Source of the DNA: Xanthomonas euroxanthea
GTDB taxonomy: Bacteria; Pseudomonadota; Gammaproteobacteria; Xanthomonadales; Xanthomonadaceae
Direction: 5' to 3'
DNA: 64,000 nt
NCBI RefSeq assembly: GCF_900476395.1
Contig: NZ_UIHB01000001.1
Span: 1,083,385 to 1,147,384 of the forward strand
Made by a program: the position numbers and the translations under genes. Each line of letters begins with the position of its first letter. The first letter of the stretch is position 1. Of the stretch, positions 8,818 to 17,913 are shown piece by piece. Below the pieces are notes generated by a model. It searched no databases, was not told the DNA's origin, and was given only the letters and a program-made list of their open reading frames with translations.

Positions 8818-9170
8818 CGGAAAGGCGGGCCGGATTGAAGCGCTGTCATCCACGTGATCGTGGCGGCGTGCCGATGGCCAACAGTGACCGGCAGCGTTCT
8901 CACGATCAGGCAGCGCATGGGAGTGCATGCCAGGCAACTCGAATGGCTACGTCGGAGACGACGTGGCCATCTTTTTTGTGTGGGGCGTACGCAAGACGCG
9001 CCGGCGCCGCTGCGGGCGGCCGAGCGGCGAACCGGCCCGGCGGATCATTGCGGTCAATCCCGGCGGCCAATCGGTGCAATGGATCGGTGCGGCGACCCGC
9101 TGCATCCAGTCCAGCGCAGCCAATGCGCCTCAGCGCAGCCAATGCGCCGGGTGCGACTGAATCCGCTGGA
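8818..9170. other. gene-free region between msrA and the DJ-1 gene
   Basis: These 353 bp hold an intrinsic terminator at 8945-8977 and a 17-bp direct repeat (CAGCGCAGCCAATGCGC at 9112-9128 and 9131-9147). I find no protein-coding signal. The 127 bp between the msrA stop and the terminator could hold a small RNA, but I see no convincing promoter. Confidence 0.5.
8945..8977 (+). terminator. Rho-independent terminator
   Basis: GGCTACGTCG, GAGA loop, CGACGTGGCC: a 10-bp stem with one G-T pair, followed by ATCTTTTTT. It is the best terminator downstream of msrA, although it is 128 bp after the stop codon. Confidence 0.8.
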
Positions 9171-9740
9171 TCAGACGAACTCGCCGGCGAACATGCCGCG
9201 CAGCTGGGCCAGCATGTCGGTGCGTTCCGGATGCAGCAGTCGCATGCAGGCAAGCGCGAAGCCGACCGGGCTGGTGCCGGGCGCGGTGATCACGCCGTCG
9301 GCGGTCACCACCTTTTCGTGCCGGTATTGCGCAGCACCGGCGTACGGCACCACGTGTTCCTGCAGGAAGGCCAGCGCGTTGCTGGTATGCGCGCGTTCGT
9401 CGAGCAGGCCGGCATAGGCCAGGGCGATGGTGGCACCGCAGATCGCGGCGACCGGGCGCTGGTGCTGCACGCGCTCGACCAGCAGGCCGCTCAGTCCGGG
9501 GATTTCGCCTGCTTGCCAACGCTCGCTGCCGGGCAGGATCCACAGATCGGCATCCAGCGGCGCCAGATCGGAGAGGGCGAAGTCCGGGGTGATGCGCAGC
9601 CCGCCGATCGACTGCACCGGCTGACCATCGATGCTGGCGATGGCGACCTGGTCGCCGAACCATTCGCGCGCCGCCGGCAGGACAATGCCAATTTCCCAGT
9701 CGGCCACGCCGTCGACCATCACCACTGCAATGTTTGCCAT
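9171..9740 (-). CDS. DJ-1/PfpI (ThiJ) family protein
   Basis: A 189-residue flavodoxin-like protein. The nucleophile elbow is AAICGATIALAYAG with Cys101, supported by Glu16 (VADWEIG), the usual DJ-1 Cys/Glu pair. It is closest to the GATase1 PfpI-like subgroup. Members act as glyoxalases/deglycases, chaperones or putative peptidases, and sequence alone does not decide which. It is monocistronic, transcribed away from tal, and ends in Gly-Glu-Phe-Val. A role in oxidative or carbonyl stress would suit the nearby msrA and ahp genes but is inference. Confidence 0.85.
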   Translation of the reverse strand: MANIAVVMVDGVADWEIGIVLPAAREWFGDQVAIASIDGQPVQSIGGLRITPDFALSDLAPLDADLWILPGSERWQAGEIPGLSGLLVERVQHQRPVAAICGATIALAYAGLLDERAHTSNALAFLQEHVVPYAGAAQYRHEKVVTADGVITAPGTSPVGFALACMRLLHPERTDMLAQLRGMFAGEFV

Positions 9741-10135
9741 TGTCCGCTACGCCAGTTGAGGAACCCGGATTCTAGGCAGTGCGGGTCGGGCGGGTGTAAG
9801 CGATGTGTGGAGAGCGACGTCGATGTGCTCTTCGATCAGACCAAACAGACGCTTGGCAGCCCGGTGGCGGCCGCGCAGGCGTCAACATGCCCGCACGCTC
9901 AGCGATGCCCGGCAAGGCCCCCTTGGCCGGCTGTAGTTCCCGCGCCAGTCTCGCACGCCGAGCTGGGCGAAAATGGCCGCGGTGGAACGGGTGTATTCGC
10001 CTTCGAGAAAGCCATCGATCGGCCGGCATCGCCACGCGTGGTGGCGTCAGCATGTCATGCAGCCAGACGATGCAAATCAAAACGCCTGCAGCCAGGAGGC
10101 TGCAGGCGTCGTCGGTGCGACCCGTGGCGCTGCAA
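9741..10135. other. region between tal and the DJ-1 gene; possible decayed coding remnant
   Basis: This 395-bp segment contains the tal terminator and, on the minus strand at about 9800-10050, short stretches that read like protein in shifting frames (for example EGEYTRSTAAIFAQLGVRDW and AAKRLFGLIEEHIDVAL), interrupted by a stop. That is compatible with an old broken gene, but I cannot assign a family. Confidence 0.3.
10072..10108 (-). terminator. Rho-independent terminator of tal
   Basis: Arms CGCCTGCAGCC (10083-10093) and GGCTGCAGGCG (10098-10108) form a perfect 11-bp stem with a 4-nt loop. Read on the minus strand it is followed by TTTTGATTTG. It lies 28 bp after the tal stop codon. Confidence 0.88.
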
Positions 10136-11104
10136 TCAGCCGGCGAGCTTGTCGGTGATGGTCTTGCGCAGTGCCTGCAGATCCTTGGCGAAGGCGTCGA
10201 TGCCGCTGGCCAGCTTTTCGGTGGCCATCGGGTCGGCCGCCAGATCGGTGGCGAAGCGGTCGCTGTCGATCGGGGTGATCTGCGCGTTGTCGGCCTGCGC
10301 AGGCGAGAGCTTGCGCGGCAGCTGGCCGTGTTCGGCATCGAGCTTTTCCAGCAGCTCCGGCGAGATGGTCAGGCGATCGCAACCGGCCAGCGCTTCGATC
10401 TGCGCGGTGGAGCGGAACGAGGCGCCCATCACCACGGTGGACGAGCCACGCTGCTTGAACTCGTTGTAGACCGTGCGCACGAACACCACGCCCGGGTCTT
10501 CGTCGATGCTGGCCGGGGTCTGGCCCTGGGCGACGTAGTAGTCCAGGATCCGGCCCACGAACGGCGAGATCAGGAACACGCCGGCCTCGGCACAGGCCAG
10601 TGCCTGCGAGCGGTTGAAGATCAGGGTCAGATTGCAGTCGATGCCCTCGCGCTGCAGCTGGCGGGCCGCTTCGATGCCTTCCCAGGTGGCCGCGATCTTG
10701 ATCAGGATCTTGTCCTTGGACACGCCACGCTCGGCATACATCGCGATGAACTTGCGCGCCTTGGCGATGGTCGCCTCGGTGTCGTGCGCCAGGTCGGCAT
10801 CGACCTCGGTGGAGACACGGCCCGGCACCAGCTCGGCCAGCTTGACGCCGACACCGATGGTGAGGCGGTCGGCCACTTCGTTGACGGTGGCGGTGCGGTC
10901 TTCGCCGCCATGTTCGCGGCCCCAGGCCAGTTCGCGCTCGATCAGATCGGCATAGACCGGCAGGTCCAGGGCCTTCTTGACCAGGGTGGGATTGGTGGTG
11001 CAGTCGACCGGCTTCAGACGCTTGATGGCGTCGTAGTCGCCGGTGTCGGCAACGACGACGGACAGGTCACGCAGCTGGGCAAGCTTGGAGGGAGATGCAG
11101 TCAT
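10136..11104 (-). CDS. tal: transaldolase
   Basis: A 322-residue TalB-type transaldolase of the non-oxidative pentose phosphate pathway. It transfers dihydroxyacetone between sedoheptulose-7-phosphate and glyceraldehyde-3-phosphate. The Schiff-base lysine is K136 in [14 protein letters not shown], and the N-terminal signature [10 protein letters not shown] is intact. Length and collinearity match E. coli TalB. The gene has its own downstream terminator and lies 76 bp from rnk, in the same orientation. Confidence 0.96.
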   Translation of the reverse strand: MTASPSKLAQLRDLSVVVADTGDYDAIKRLKPVDCTTNPTLVKKALDLPVYADLIERELAWGREHGGEDRTATVNEVADRLTIGVGVKLAELVPGRVSTEVDADLAHDTEATIAKARKFIAMYAERGVSKDKILIKIAATWEGIEAARQLQREGIDCNLTLIFNRSQALACAEAGVFLISPFVGRILDYYVAQGQTPASIDEDPGVVFVRTVYNEFKQRGSSTVVMGASFRSTAQIEALAGCDRLTISPELLEKLDAEHGQLPRKLSPAQADNAQITPIDSDRFATDLAADPMATEKLASGIDAFAKDLQALRKTITDKLAG

Positions 11105-11179
11105 GCGGGTTCTCTCGAATCGTGGAACGGGTCGTGGATAGGACGCAGCGCGCTACGGTAGCGCGCCTGGCGTGGGAAG

Positions 11180-11602
11180 TCAGGCGCCGGCCAGCGCATG
11201 TTGATCGTGCACGGCGCTCACGCGCAGACGCAGGTCGCGCCCGTCGGGCGTGCGCCAGTCGATGCTCTGGCCGACCGACAGGCCGAGCAGCGCACTGCCG
11301 ACCGGCGCAAGCACCGAGATGCGGCCGTGCTGCACATCGGCCTCGTGCGGATACACGAGGGTGAGCGTATGCCGTTCGCCATGCAGCTCATCTTCGCAAT
11401 CGATGCGGGAGTGCATGGTGACGACATCGCCGGGAATCTGGTCGGGCGGCACGACGCGTGCACGGCCCAGTTCGTCACTCAGCGCGGTGGCGGCCGGGTG
11501 CTTGTTGAATGCGGGGGAATCGAGCAGGGCCTCAAGCCGGGCGAGGTCATGGCTGGAAACCAGGATGGACGGCGGCAAGCCGCTGTGGTGCTGCGAAGTC
11601 AT
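11180..11602 (-). CDS. rnk: Rnk-like GreA/GreB-family regulator of nucleoside diphosphate kinase
   Basis: A 140-residue protein. The C-terminal GreA/GreB-like domain reads VLAPVGSALLGLSVGQSIDW, preceded by the short N-terminal region typical of Rnk instead of the long Gre coiled coil. Rnk binds RNA polymerase near the secondary channel and, in Pseudomonas and E. coli, affects nucleoside diphosphate kinase and alginate regulation. The start at 11602 is supported by a GGAGATTGCC ribosome-binding site. The symbol follows the family; orthology is likely but not proven. Confidence 0.82.
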   Translation of the reverse strand: MTSQHHSGLPPSILVSSHDLARLEALLDSPAFNKHPAATALSDELGRARVVPPDQIPGDVVTMHSRIDCEDELHGERHTLTLVYPHEADVQHGRISVLAPVGSALLGLSVGQSIDWRTPDGRDLRLRVSAVHDQHALAGA

Positions 11603-12006
11603 GGCAATCTCCTTGACGACTACCGCTCGCCGACATGGTGAGCGTCACTCACCAGATGAGGGCGCCGTTGCCCGATCGCAATGCATGGCGAGATGGGGCA
11701 GCGCATGCCACCGGTTGAGGCCGGCGCGGCACCGCGCGTCGTGGCCCGTGGCCGGGGATCCGGCAAGCGCCGCAATGCGTCAGCACACCGCCGCGCACGT
11801 CAGCGCCCAGCGACGGGGGTGAGTCCGTCGCGCGTCAATGACGCCGCAGCTGCCGGCCGTGTCCAGATGCATCGCACCGTCACCAGCGGCCAAACAAAAA
11901 ACGACGCTTGCGCGTCGCTTCTGTCCACTAGCAAGTGAAAACGCATCACGCCAAGCAACCGCAGCCGTGACACGATCCCCGAATCCCGAATCCCGATTCC
12001 CGATTC
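11603..12006. other. gene-free region between rnk and oxyR
   Basis: This 404-bp stretch contains a minus-strand terminator at 11892-11918 and a GAATCCCGAATC-type repeat abutting the oxyR stop codon. Open frames here have no family-like sequence, and I see no gene. Confidence 0.5.
11892..11918 (-). terminator. Rho-independent terminator downstream of oxyR
   Basis: Read on the minus strand: GCGACGC, GCAA loop, GCGTCG, then TTTTTTGTTTGG. The stem is only six to seven GC-rich pairs, but the T-run is good. It would end the ahpF-oxyR transcript about 90 bp after the oxyR stop. Confidence 0.75.
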
Positions 12007-12007
12007 C
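11981..12007. repeat. GAATCCCGAATCCCGATTCC repeat abutting the oxyR stop codon
   Basis: Four partly overlapping GAATCCC/GATTCCC units. On the oxyR strand the stop TAG is followed directly by GAATCGGGAATCGGGATTC. A related inverted repeat starts at the pth stop codon (58652-58718), so this is a dispersed family and not local noise. Confidence 0.7.
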
Positions 12008-12948
12008 TAGGCCGCAACCGCTTTGGGACCCGTCACCGGCTGGTCCAGCGTGAACAGGCTCTCCGGCAACTCCTTGAACAACTGCGCCAGCTGCTCCAGG
12101 AACGCGGTCATGGCCGAGCTGCGGCGCCAGGCCATGGCGATGCGGCGGCTGGGTTGCTTGTCCTCGCGGAAGCGGATCAGGCGGATGTTCTCCGAGCGTG
12201 CGACCGGTGGCTTGACCGCCAGCAGCGGCAGCAAGGTCACACCGACGTTGGCGGCCACCATCTGGCGCAGCGTCTCCAGGCTGGTGGCCTGGAACTCGGA
12301 TTTTTCCAGGGCGCCGGCAAGATGGCAGACATCCAGCGCCTGCTCGCGCAGGCAGTGGCCATCTTCCAGCAGCAACAGCCGCTGCTCGGACAGATCGTCC
12401 AGCGTCATGCTGTCATGGCGCGACAGCGGATGACCTTCCGGCACGGCCAGCACGAAGGGTTCCTCGAACAGGAATTCGGCATGCAGCTGCTCATCCTGCA
12501 ATGGCAGCGCAAGCAGCGCCGCGTCCAGGCGGCCTTCGCGCAGCTGGTGCACCAGCTGATCGCTCTTTTCCTCGATCAGCAGCAGTTCCAGGCGCGGGAA
12601 GCGCTCGCGGATCCGCGGCACCACATGCGGCAACAGGTACGGCGCCAGGGTGGGAAAGATGCCCAGCCGCACCGTGCCCGCTTCCGGATCCTGGCTGCGC
12701 CGCGCGGCTTCCTTCATCTGTTCCACTTCGGCCACGATGCCGCGTGCGCGCATCGCCGCCTCGCGGCCGGCAGGGGTCAGCATCACCTTGCGCGGCGCAC
12801 GTTCCACCAGCGGCACGCCAAGCTCGTCCTCGAGTTTCTTGATCTGTGTGGACAGCGTCGGTTGACTGACGAAGCACGCCGTCGCTGCACGGCCAAAATG
12901 CTTGTGGTCGGCCAGGGCGACCAGATATTTCAGGTCACGCAGATTCAT
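12007..12948 (-). CDS. oxyR: hydrogen peroxide-sensing transcriptional regulator OxyR
   Basis: A 313-residue LysR-type regulator that activates peroxide-defence genes when oxidised. The winged helix-turn-helix (MNLRDLKYLVALADHKHFGR) occupies the first 60 residues. The redox pair C199 and C208 (DGHCLREQALDVC) falls at exactly the E. coli positions. It is the third gene of the minus-strand ahpC, ahpF, oxyR cluster, 79 bp after ahpF, matching the published Xanthomonas campestris arrangement. It is expected to be partly read from the ahp promoter and to control it. The stop codon is fused to an intergenic repeat. Confidence 0.97.
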   Translation of the reverse strand: MNLRDLKYLVALADHKHFGRAATACFVSQPTLSTQIKKLEDELGVPLVERAPRKVMLTPAGREAAMRARGIVAEVEQMKEAARRSQDPEAGTVRLGIFPTLAPYLLPHVVPRIRERFPRLELLLIEEKSDQLVHQLREGRLDAALLALPLQDEQLHAEFLFEEPFVLAVPEGHPLSRHDSMTLDDLSEQRLLLLEDGHCLREQALDVCHLAGALEKSEFQATSLETLRQMVAANVGVTLLPLLAVKPPVARSENIRLIRFREDKQPSRRIAMAWRRSSAMTAFLEQLAQLFKELPESLFTLDQPVTGPKAVAA

Positions 12949-13027
12949 GTGCAGCAGCCCTCATTGCGGTGACGGGGGACGCCTGGAGCGTAGCGCCCGG
13001 CCGGGCCGGGCGCTGGCTCGAGTGCGC

Positions 13028-14620
13028 TTACGCAGCCTGGGCGACGTTGTCGGCGCTGACCGGTGCGCTGGAGCGGATCAGGTGATCGAACGCGCTCAAC
13101 GCAGCCTTGGAACCTTCGCCCATCGCGATCACGATCTGCTTGTACGGCACCGTGGTGGCGTCGCCGGCCGCGAACACGCCCGGAACATTGGTCTGGCCGC
13201 GATCGTCGACGATGATCTCGCCGCGTGGCGACAACGCAACCGAACCCTTGAGGAATTCGGTGTTGGGCAGCAGGCCGATCTGCACGAACACGCCTTCCAG
13301 ATCGACGTGCTGGATGTCGCCGCCGGTGCGGTCCTTGTAGACCAGGCCGGTGACCTTCTGTCCATCGCCCAGCACTTCGGTGGTCTGCGCACTGGTGATG
13401 ATGCGCACGTTGTGCAGGCTGCGCAGCTTGCGTTGCAGCACTTCGTCGGCGCGCAGCTTGTCGTCGAACTCCACCAGCGTGACATGCGCCACGATGCCGG
13501 CCAGATCGATCGCGGCCTCGACACCGGAATTGCCGCCGCCGATCACCGCCACGCGCTTGCCCTTGAACAGCGGGCCATCGCAATGCGGGCAATAGGCCAC
13601 GCCCTTGTTCTTGTACTGGTCTTCGCCCGGTACGTTCATCTGCCTCCAGCGCGCGCCGGTGGACAGGATCACGGTCTTGCTCCTCAGCGAGGCGCCATTG
13701 GCCAGCTTGATCTCGATCAGGCCATCGGCACCGGCCGGGATCAGCTGCTCGGCGCGCTGCAGGTTCATGATGTCCACGTCGTACTGGCGCACATGCTGCT
13801 CGAGCGCGGCAGCCATCTTCGGGCCTTCGGTTTCCGGCACCGAGATGAAGTTTTCGATCGACATGGTGTCCAGCACCTGGCCACCGAAACGCTCGGCGGC
13901 CACGCCGGTGCGGATGCCCTTGCGTGCGGCGTACACGGCCGCTGCCGAGCCGGCCGGGCCACCGCCGACCACCAATACGTCGAACGCGTCCTTCGCAGCG
14001 ATTTTTGCGGCATCGCGCTTGGCCGCATTGGTATCGAGCTTGGCGACGATCTGCTCCAGGGTCATGCGGCCCTGGTCGAACAGCTCGCCGTTCAAGTACA
14101 CGGTGGGCACCGACATGATCTGGCGGGTTTCCACCTCGTCCTGGAACCACGCGCCATCGATGGCCACGTGCTTGATGCGCGGGTTGAGCACGGCGGCAAG
14201 GTTCAGCGCCTGCACCACGTCCGGGCAGTTCTGGCACGACAGCGAGAAATAGGTCTCGAACTGGTAGTCGCCATCCAGATGCTGCACCTGCTCGATCACC
14301 TCGGCGGCAGCCTTGGACGGGTGCCCGCCCACCTGCAGCAGCGCCAGCACCAGCGAGGTGAACTCGTGGCCCATCGGCAGGCCGGCAAAGCGAAGCGAGA
14401 TGTCCTGGCCGGGCGTGGTCAGCGCGAACGAGGGCTTGCGCTGGTTGTCGTCGCGGTGGATGTCCAGGCTGATCTTGTCCGACAGCAGCACCAGGTCTTC
14501 GAGCAGGTCGAGCATTTCGCGCGAGCCGGCGCTGTCGTCGATCGAGGCATTGATCTGGATCGGCCGCGTGACCCGTTCCAGGTAGGCGGTCAGCTGGGTC
14601 TTGAGGTTGGCATCCAACAT
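13028..14620 (-). CDS. ahpF: alkyl hydroperoxide reductase subunit F
   Basis: A 530-residue flavoprotein disulfide reductase that passes electrons from NADH to AhpC. The N-terminal tandem thioredoxin-like domain carries the CQNC redox centre. The thioredoxin-reductase-like part has the FAD Rossmann motif [19 protein letters not shown], the active-site CPHC ([12 protein letters not shown]) and the NAD motif [15 protein letters not shown]. Length equals the family norm (about 520-530). It follows ahpC by 217 bp containing two strong hairpins, which suggests lower expression than ahpC. Confidence 0.98.
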   Translation of the reverse strand: MLDANLKTQLTAYLERVTRPIQINASIDDSAGSREMLDLLEDLVLLSDKISLDIHRDDNQRKPSFALTTPGQDISLRFAGLPMGHEFTSLVLALLQVGGHPSKAAAEVIEQVQHLDGDYQFETYFSLSCQNCPDVVQALNLAAVLNPRIKHVAIDGAWFQDEVETRQIMSVPTVYLNGELFDQGRMTLEQIVAKLDTNAAKRDAAKIAAKDAFDVLVVGGGPAGSAAAVYAARKGIRTGVAAERFGGQVLDTMSIENFISVPETEGPKMAAALEQHVRQYDVDIMNLQRAEQLIPAGADGLIEIKLANGASLRSKTVILSTGARWRQMNVPGEDQYKNKGVAYCPHCDGPLFKGKRVAVIGGGNSGVEAAIDLAGIVAHVTLVEFDDKLRADEVLQRKLRSLHNVRIITSAQTTEVLGDGQKVTGLVYKDRTGGDIQHVDLEGVFVQIGLLPNTEFLKGSVALSPRGEIIVDDRGQTNVPGVFAAGDATTVPYKQIVIAMGEGSKAALSAFDHLIRSSAPVSADNVAQAA

Positions 14621-14773
14621 GGAGAACTCCTGGGAATGGGCAAGGGGAGGGCGTGGCGTCGCTGCGGTGGGGCAGGTCGCCGGGGAGGAGGGGATGAACC
14701 GCAGCCGGCGCGATGTCGGGAATGCGTGCTGGCGATGGCTGGCGGGCAGCCCGGCACCGGCTCCGGTTCACCC

Positions 14774-14826
14774 CCGGCCCAGTGCTGGGCCGGAGATGTC
14801 CTTGCGGCCTGAGGACAGGCCGCAAG
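14774..14826 (-). terminator. twin hairpins between ahpC and ahpF (probable attenuator)
   Basis: Two perfect hairpins lie in the ahpC-ahpF gap. CTTGCGGCCT/AGGCCGCAAG (14801-14810 and 14817-14826) starts 11 bp after the ahpC stop. CCGGCCCAG/CTGGGCCGG (14774-14782 and 14785-14793) follows it. Neither has a long T-run. Together they probably protect the ahpC mRNA 3' end and reduce read-through into ahpF. Confidence 0.65.
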
Positions 14827-14837
14827 GGATGGTCGAT

Positions 14838-15401
14838 TTAGATCTTGCCGACCAGGTCCAGCGACGGAGCCAGGGTCTTGGCGCCTTCCTTCCACTTGGC
14901 CGGGCAGACCTGGCCAGGGTTGTTGGCGACGAACTGGGCAGCGGTCAGCTTGCGCAGCGTCTCGGTGACGTCGCGGGCGATGGAGTTGTCGTGGATTTCC
15001 AGGGTCTTGATGACGCCTTCCGGATTGATGATGAAGGTGCCGCGCAGGGCCAGGCCTTCTTCTTCAATGTGTACACCGAAGGCACGGGTCAGCTTGTGGG
15101 TCGGGTCGCCGATCAGCGGGAACTGCGCCTTGCCCACGGCCGGCGAGGTTTCGTGCCACACCTTGTGCGAGAAGTGCGTATCGGTGGTGACGATGTAGAC
15201 CTCGGCGCCTGCCTTCTGGAACGCGGCATAGTTGTCGGCGGCGTCTTCCACTTCGGTCGGGCAGTTGAAGGTGAAGGCGGCCGGCATGAAGATCAGCACC
15301 GACCACTTGCCCTTCAGGCTGGCCTCGGTGACTTCGATGAAGTTGCCGTTGTGGTACGCATTCGCCTTGAACGGCTGGACCTGGGTGTTGATGAGAGACA
15401 T
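14838..15401 (-). CDS. ahpC: alkyl hydroperoxide reductase subunit C (2-Cys peroxiredoxin)
   Basis: A 187-residue peroxiredoxin that reduces H2O2, organic peroxides and peroxynitrite. The peroxidatic Cys is C47 (FTFNCPTEVEDAAD) and the resolving Cys is C166 (GQVCPAKW); AhpF regenerates it. I start at the ATG at 15401, giving the canonical MSLINTQVQPF N-terminus with a GAGGAAA ribosome-binding site; the frame continues upstream without homology. The promoter region holds a good OxyR-type site at 15477-15513. Confidence 0.98.
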   Translation of the reverse strand: MSLINTQVQPFKANAYHNGNFIEVTEASLKGKWSVLIFMPAAFTFNCPTEVEDAADNYAAFQKAGAEVYIVTTDTHFSHKVWHETSPAVGKAQFPLIGDPTHKLTRAFGVHIEEEGLALRGTFIINPEGVIKTLEIHDNSIARDVTETLRKLTAAQFVANNPGQVCPAKWKEGAKTLAPSLDLVGKI

Positions 15402-15476
15402 TGAGTTTCCTCGTGCGGTGAAGGGGACGGGGGATGGAACAGTCGCCATGGTAGGCAGGATCGATAGATTTCTCAA

Positions 15477-15513
15477 ATCGATTGATGGAATTGTATAGAT
15501 AGGCTGTGGCTAT
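15477..15513 (-). promoter_or_regulatory. candidate OxyR-binding site upstream of ahpC
   Basis: The window fits ATAG-N7-CTAT-N7-ATAG-N7-CTAT with ATCG, GAAT, ATAG and CTAT at the four positions (13 of 16 matches, the second pair perfect). It lies 76-112 bp upstream of the ahpC ATG, where an activator overlapping the -35 region should be. OxyR control of ahpC is established in Xanthomonas; this exact placement is my reading. Confidence 0.65.
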
Positions 15514-15592
15514 CGAGTGCGCAGACGGCGTCTGCCGCTGCAGGGGCAGATTCCATCTCCGATAATGGTCGGCCGATGTTGCGCAGGAGTGA

Positions 15593-16465
15593 ATGAACCG
15601 CATGAGCCAGGACCCGTACGCTCTTGCCGCTGAGCAGTTGTTGCGGCGGGCAGTGGAGCGAATCGACCGCAGCGATGCCGAGCCGCTGCTGCTGCACGCG
15701 CTGGGCCGCGACCGCGCCTGGTTGTTCGCGCATGGCCGTGACCCGGTCGACCTGTCCGTGGCGCGGGCGTTCGACGCATTGGTGCAGCGGCGCCAGGGCG
15801 GCGAGCCGGTGGCGTATCTGACCGGCAGCCGTGGGTTCTGGACGCTGGAGCTGGCGGTCTCCACTGCCACGCTGATCCCGCGCGCCGACACCGAGCTGCT
15901 GGTTGAACTGGCACTCGAGCGCCTGGACAACCTGCCTGGCCGCCGCATTGCCGATCTGGGCACCGGCAGCGGGGCGATCGCGCTGGCCATCGCCAGCGAG
16001 CGGCCGCAGGCACAGGTGATCGCCACCGACGCCAGTGCGGCGGCGCTGGCGGTTGCCCAGCGCAATGCCGACAGCCACCGGTTGCGCAATGTCGACTGCC
16101 GGCAGGGCAGCTGGTTCGCGCCGCTGGCCGGAGAGCGCTTCGATCTGGTTGCCAGCAATCCGCCGTATATCGCCGCGCAGGATCCGCATCTGCGCCAGGG
16201 CGATCTGCGCTACGAGCCGGCCAGTGCGCTGGCCTCCGGCCCCGACGGCCTGGACGACATCCGCCTGATCGTTGCCGATGCGCCCGCGCATCTGCTGCCG
16301 GGCGGCTGGTTGCTGCTCGAACATGGCTGGGACCAGGGCGCGGCGGTGGCCGAGCTGCTGCGGGCGCGCGGCTTCGATGCGGTGGCGACCCATCAGGACC
16401 TGGAACAGCGCGATCGGGTGACGTCAGGGCGCTGGTCGCGCGCTGCGGACGGGCTGGGCGGCTAG
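15593..16465 (+). CDS. prmC: release factor glutamine methyltransferase PrmC (HemK)
   Basis: A 290-residue SAM-dependent enzyme that methylates the glutamine of the GGQ motif in RF1 and RF2. The SAM-binding motif [14 protein letters not shown] is at about 121-134 and the catalytic NPPY at 189-192 ([14 protein letters not shown]). The N-terminal five-helix substrate-recognition domain is complete. Translation may begin at 15593 or at the Met three codons later. Its substrate gene prfA is in this window at 50452-51537. Confidence 0.95.
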   Translation: MNRMSQDPYALAAEQLLRRAVERIDRSDAEPLLLHALGRDRAWLFAHGRDPVDLSVARAFDALVQRRQGGEPVAYLTGSRGFWTLELAVSTATLIPRADTELLVELALERLDNLPGRRIADLGTGSGAIALAIASERPQAQVIATDASAAALAVAQRNADSHRLRNVDCRQGSWFAPLAGERFDLVASNPPYIAAQDPHLRQGDLRYEPASALASGPDGLDDIRLIVADAPAHLLPGGWLLLEHGWDQGAAVAELLRARGFDAVATHQDLEQRDRVTSGRWSRAADGLGG

Positions 16466-16720
16466 CCACAGTTAGGCTAGCCACGGTGAAAAGCGGTCGT
16501 CAGGTGTGTGCAGACGGCGCGCTCTGCCCCGGGCCAGGCGCAGGGGGCAGTCCGTTCCGGGCGGCGACCGCGCCTGCCTGGCGGCGCCTGCGGGCGTCTT
16601 GGATCAGCTGCACCGGGCCTTCGGGTACCGCCGTGCACCTTGCCTGGTTGATCGCGTGGGTGCGCCCGGCGTGGGTGTGCCGGCTGCCGATACACTAGCG
16701 GTTTCCCGCAGGACCGACGC

Positions 16721-17662
16721 ATGCGCACGCTCTATCCCGAGATCACGCCGTACGACCACGGCACCCTCCAGGTCGACGACCGCCACACCCTGTATTTCGA
16801 GCAGTGCGGCAATCCGCAGGGCAAGCCGGTGGTGATGCTGCATGGCGGCCCCGGCGGCGGTTGCAACGACAAGATGCGGCGCTTCCATGACCCGGCCAAG
16901 TACCGCATCGTGCTGTTCGATCAGCGTGGCGCAGGCCGCTCCACCCCGCATGCCGATCTGGTGAACAACACCACCTGGGACCTGGTCGCCGATATCGAAC
17001 GCCTGCGCACGCACCTGGGCATCGCGCGCTGGCAGGTGTTCGGCGGCAGCTGGGGCTCGACGCTGGCGCTGGCCTACGCGCAGACCCATCCGCAACAGGT
17101 CACCGAGCTGGTGTTGCGCGGCATCTTCCTGCTGCGCCGCTTCGAGCTGGAATGGTTCTATCAGCAAGGCGCCAGCCGGCTGTTCCCGGATGCCTGGGAG
17201 CACTACATCAACGCGATTCCGCTGGTGGAGCGCGCCGATCTGATCTCCGCCTTCCATCGCCGCCTCACCAGCGACGACGAAGCCACGCGGCTGGCCGCGG
17301 CCAAGGCGTGGAGCGTATGGGAAGGCGCCACCAGCTTCCTGCATGTGGACGATGATTTCGTCACCGGGCATGAGGACGCGCACTTTGCACTGGCGTTCGC
17401 GCGCATCGAGAACCACTACTTCGTCAACGGCGGTTTCTTCGAGGTCGAAGACCAGCTGCTGCGCGACGCGCACCGCATCGCCGATATCCCCGGCGTGATC
17501 GTGCAGGGGCGTTACGACGTGGTGTGCCCGATGCAAAGCGCCTGGGATCTGCACAAGGCCTGGCCGAAGGCGCAGCTGCAGGTCAGCCCGGCCGCCGGTC
17601 ATTCGGCATTCGAGCCGGAAAACGTCGATGCGCTGGTGCGCGCGGCCGATGGGTTTGCCTGA
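16721..17662 (+). CDS. pip: prolyl iminopeptidase
   Basis: A 313-residue alpha/beta hydrolase (family S33) that releases N-terminal proline from peptides. The oxyanion segment is HGGPGGG (41-47) and the nucleophile elbow is GGSWGS with Ser110. The cap domain reads LRRFELEWFYQQGASRLFPD. The acid Asp lies in GRYDVVCP and the His in SPAAGHSAFE. Length equals known xanthomonad PIPs, which have been biochemically described. The ATG at 16721 follows a purine-rich segment. Two GTAG repeats follow the gene. Confidence 0.96.
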   Translation: MRTLYPEITPYDHGTLQVDDRHTLYFEQCGNPQGKPVVMLHGGPGGGCNDKMRRFHDPAKYRIVLFDQRGAGRSTPHADLVNNTTWDLVADIERLRTHLGIARWQVFGGSWGSTLALAYAQTHPQQVTELVLRGIFLLRRFELEWFYQQGASRLFPDAWEHYINAIPLVERADLISAFHRRLTSDDEATRLAAAKAWSVWEGATSFLHVDDDFVTGHEDAHFALAFARIENHYFVNGGFFEVEDQLLRDAHRIADIPGVIVQGRYDVVCPMQSAWDLHKAWPKAQLQVSPAAGHSAFEPENVDALVRAADGFA

Positions 17663-17712
17663 GCGCAACCGGGAGCGTGCACGGGAAGCTGCAGCAGCGC
17701 TCGCGCGCCAGC

Positions 17713-17780
17713 GGTAGGAGCCCACCCGGGCGCGACGTAGGGTAACGGGACGGCCTGTCGCGCCCGGGTGCGCTCCTACG
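17713..17780. repeat. GTAG-type REP palindrome, copy 3
   Basis: GGTAGGAGCCCACCCGGGCG pairs with CGCCCGGGTGCGCTCCTACG around a GGTAACGGGACGG loop. It starts 51 bp after the pip stop, in the 3' space between convergent pip and the formylglutamate amidohydrolase gene. Confidence 0.85.
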
Positions 17781-17830
17781 AGGCAACCGTCGTCACCGAG
17801 GCTGCGGATCAGCGCGGCCGCCGCATGCCC

Positions 17831-17899
17831 CGTAGGAGCGCGCCTGCGCGCGATGAGGCGTTACCGATGACGCCCCATCGCACGCGGGCGCGCTCCTAC
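17831..17899. repeat. GTAG-type REP palindrome, copy 4
   Basis: GTAGGAGCGCGCCTGCGCGC pairs with the arm ending GCGCGCTCCTAC around a GCGTTACCG-containing loop. With copy 3, 50 bp upstream, it makes a head-to-tail REP pair ending 14 bp short of the next gene's stop codon. Unlike the 4.1-4.4 kb pair, the sequence between the copies is not duplicated. Confidence 0.85.
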
Positions 17900-17913
17900 C
17901 GTGATTGTCGGTT

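Noticed and set aside
9112-9147. 17-bp direct repeat as a regulatory iteron
   Set aside because: Only two copies, GC-rich, and located at the 3' side of the DJ-1 gene, so more likely replication slippage.
8592-10469. 625-codon plus-strand frame
   Set aside because: It crosses msrA, the intergenic region, the DJ-1 gene and tal on the wrong frame or strand; no coherent protein.
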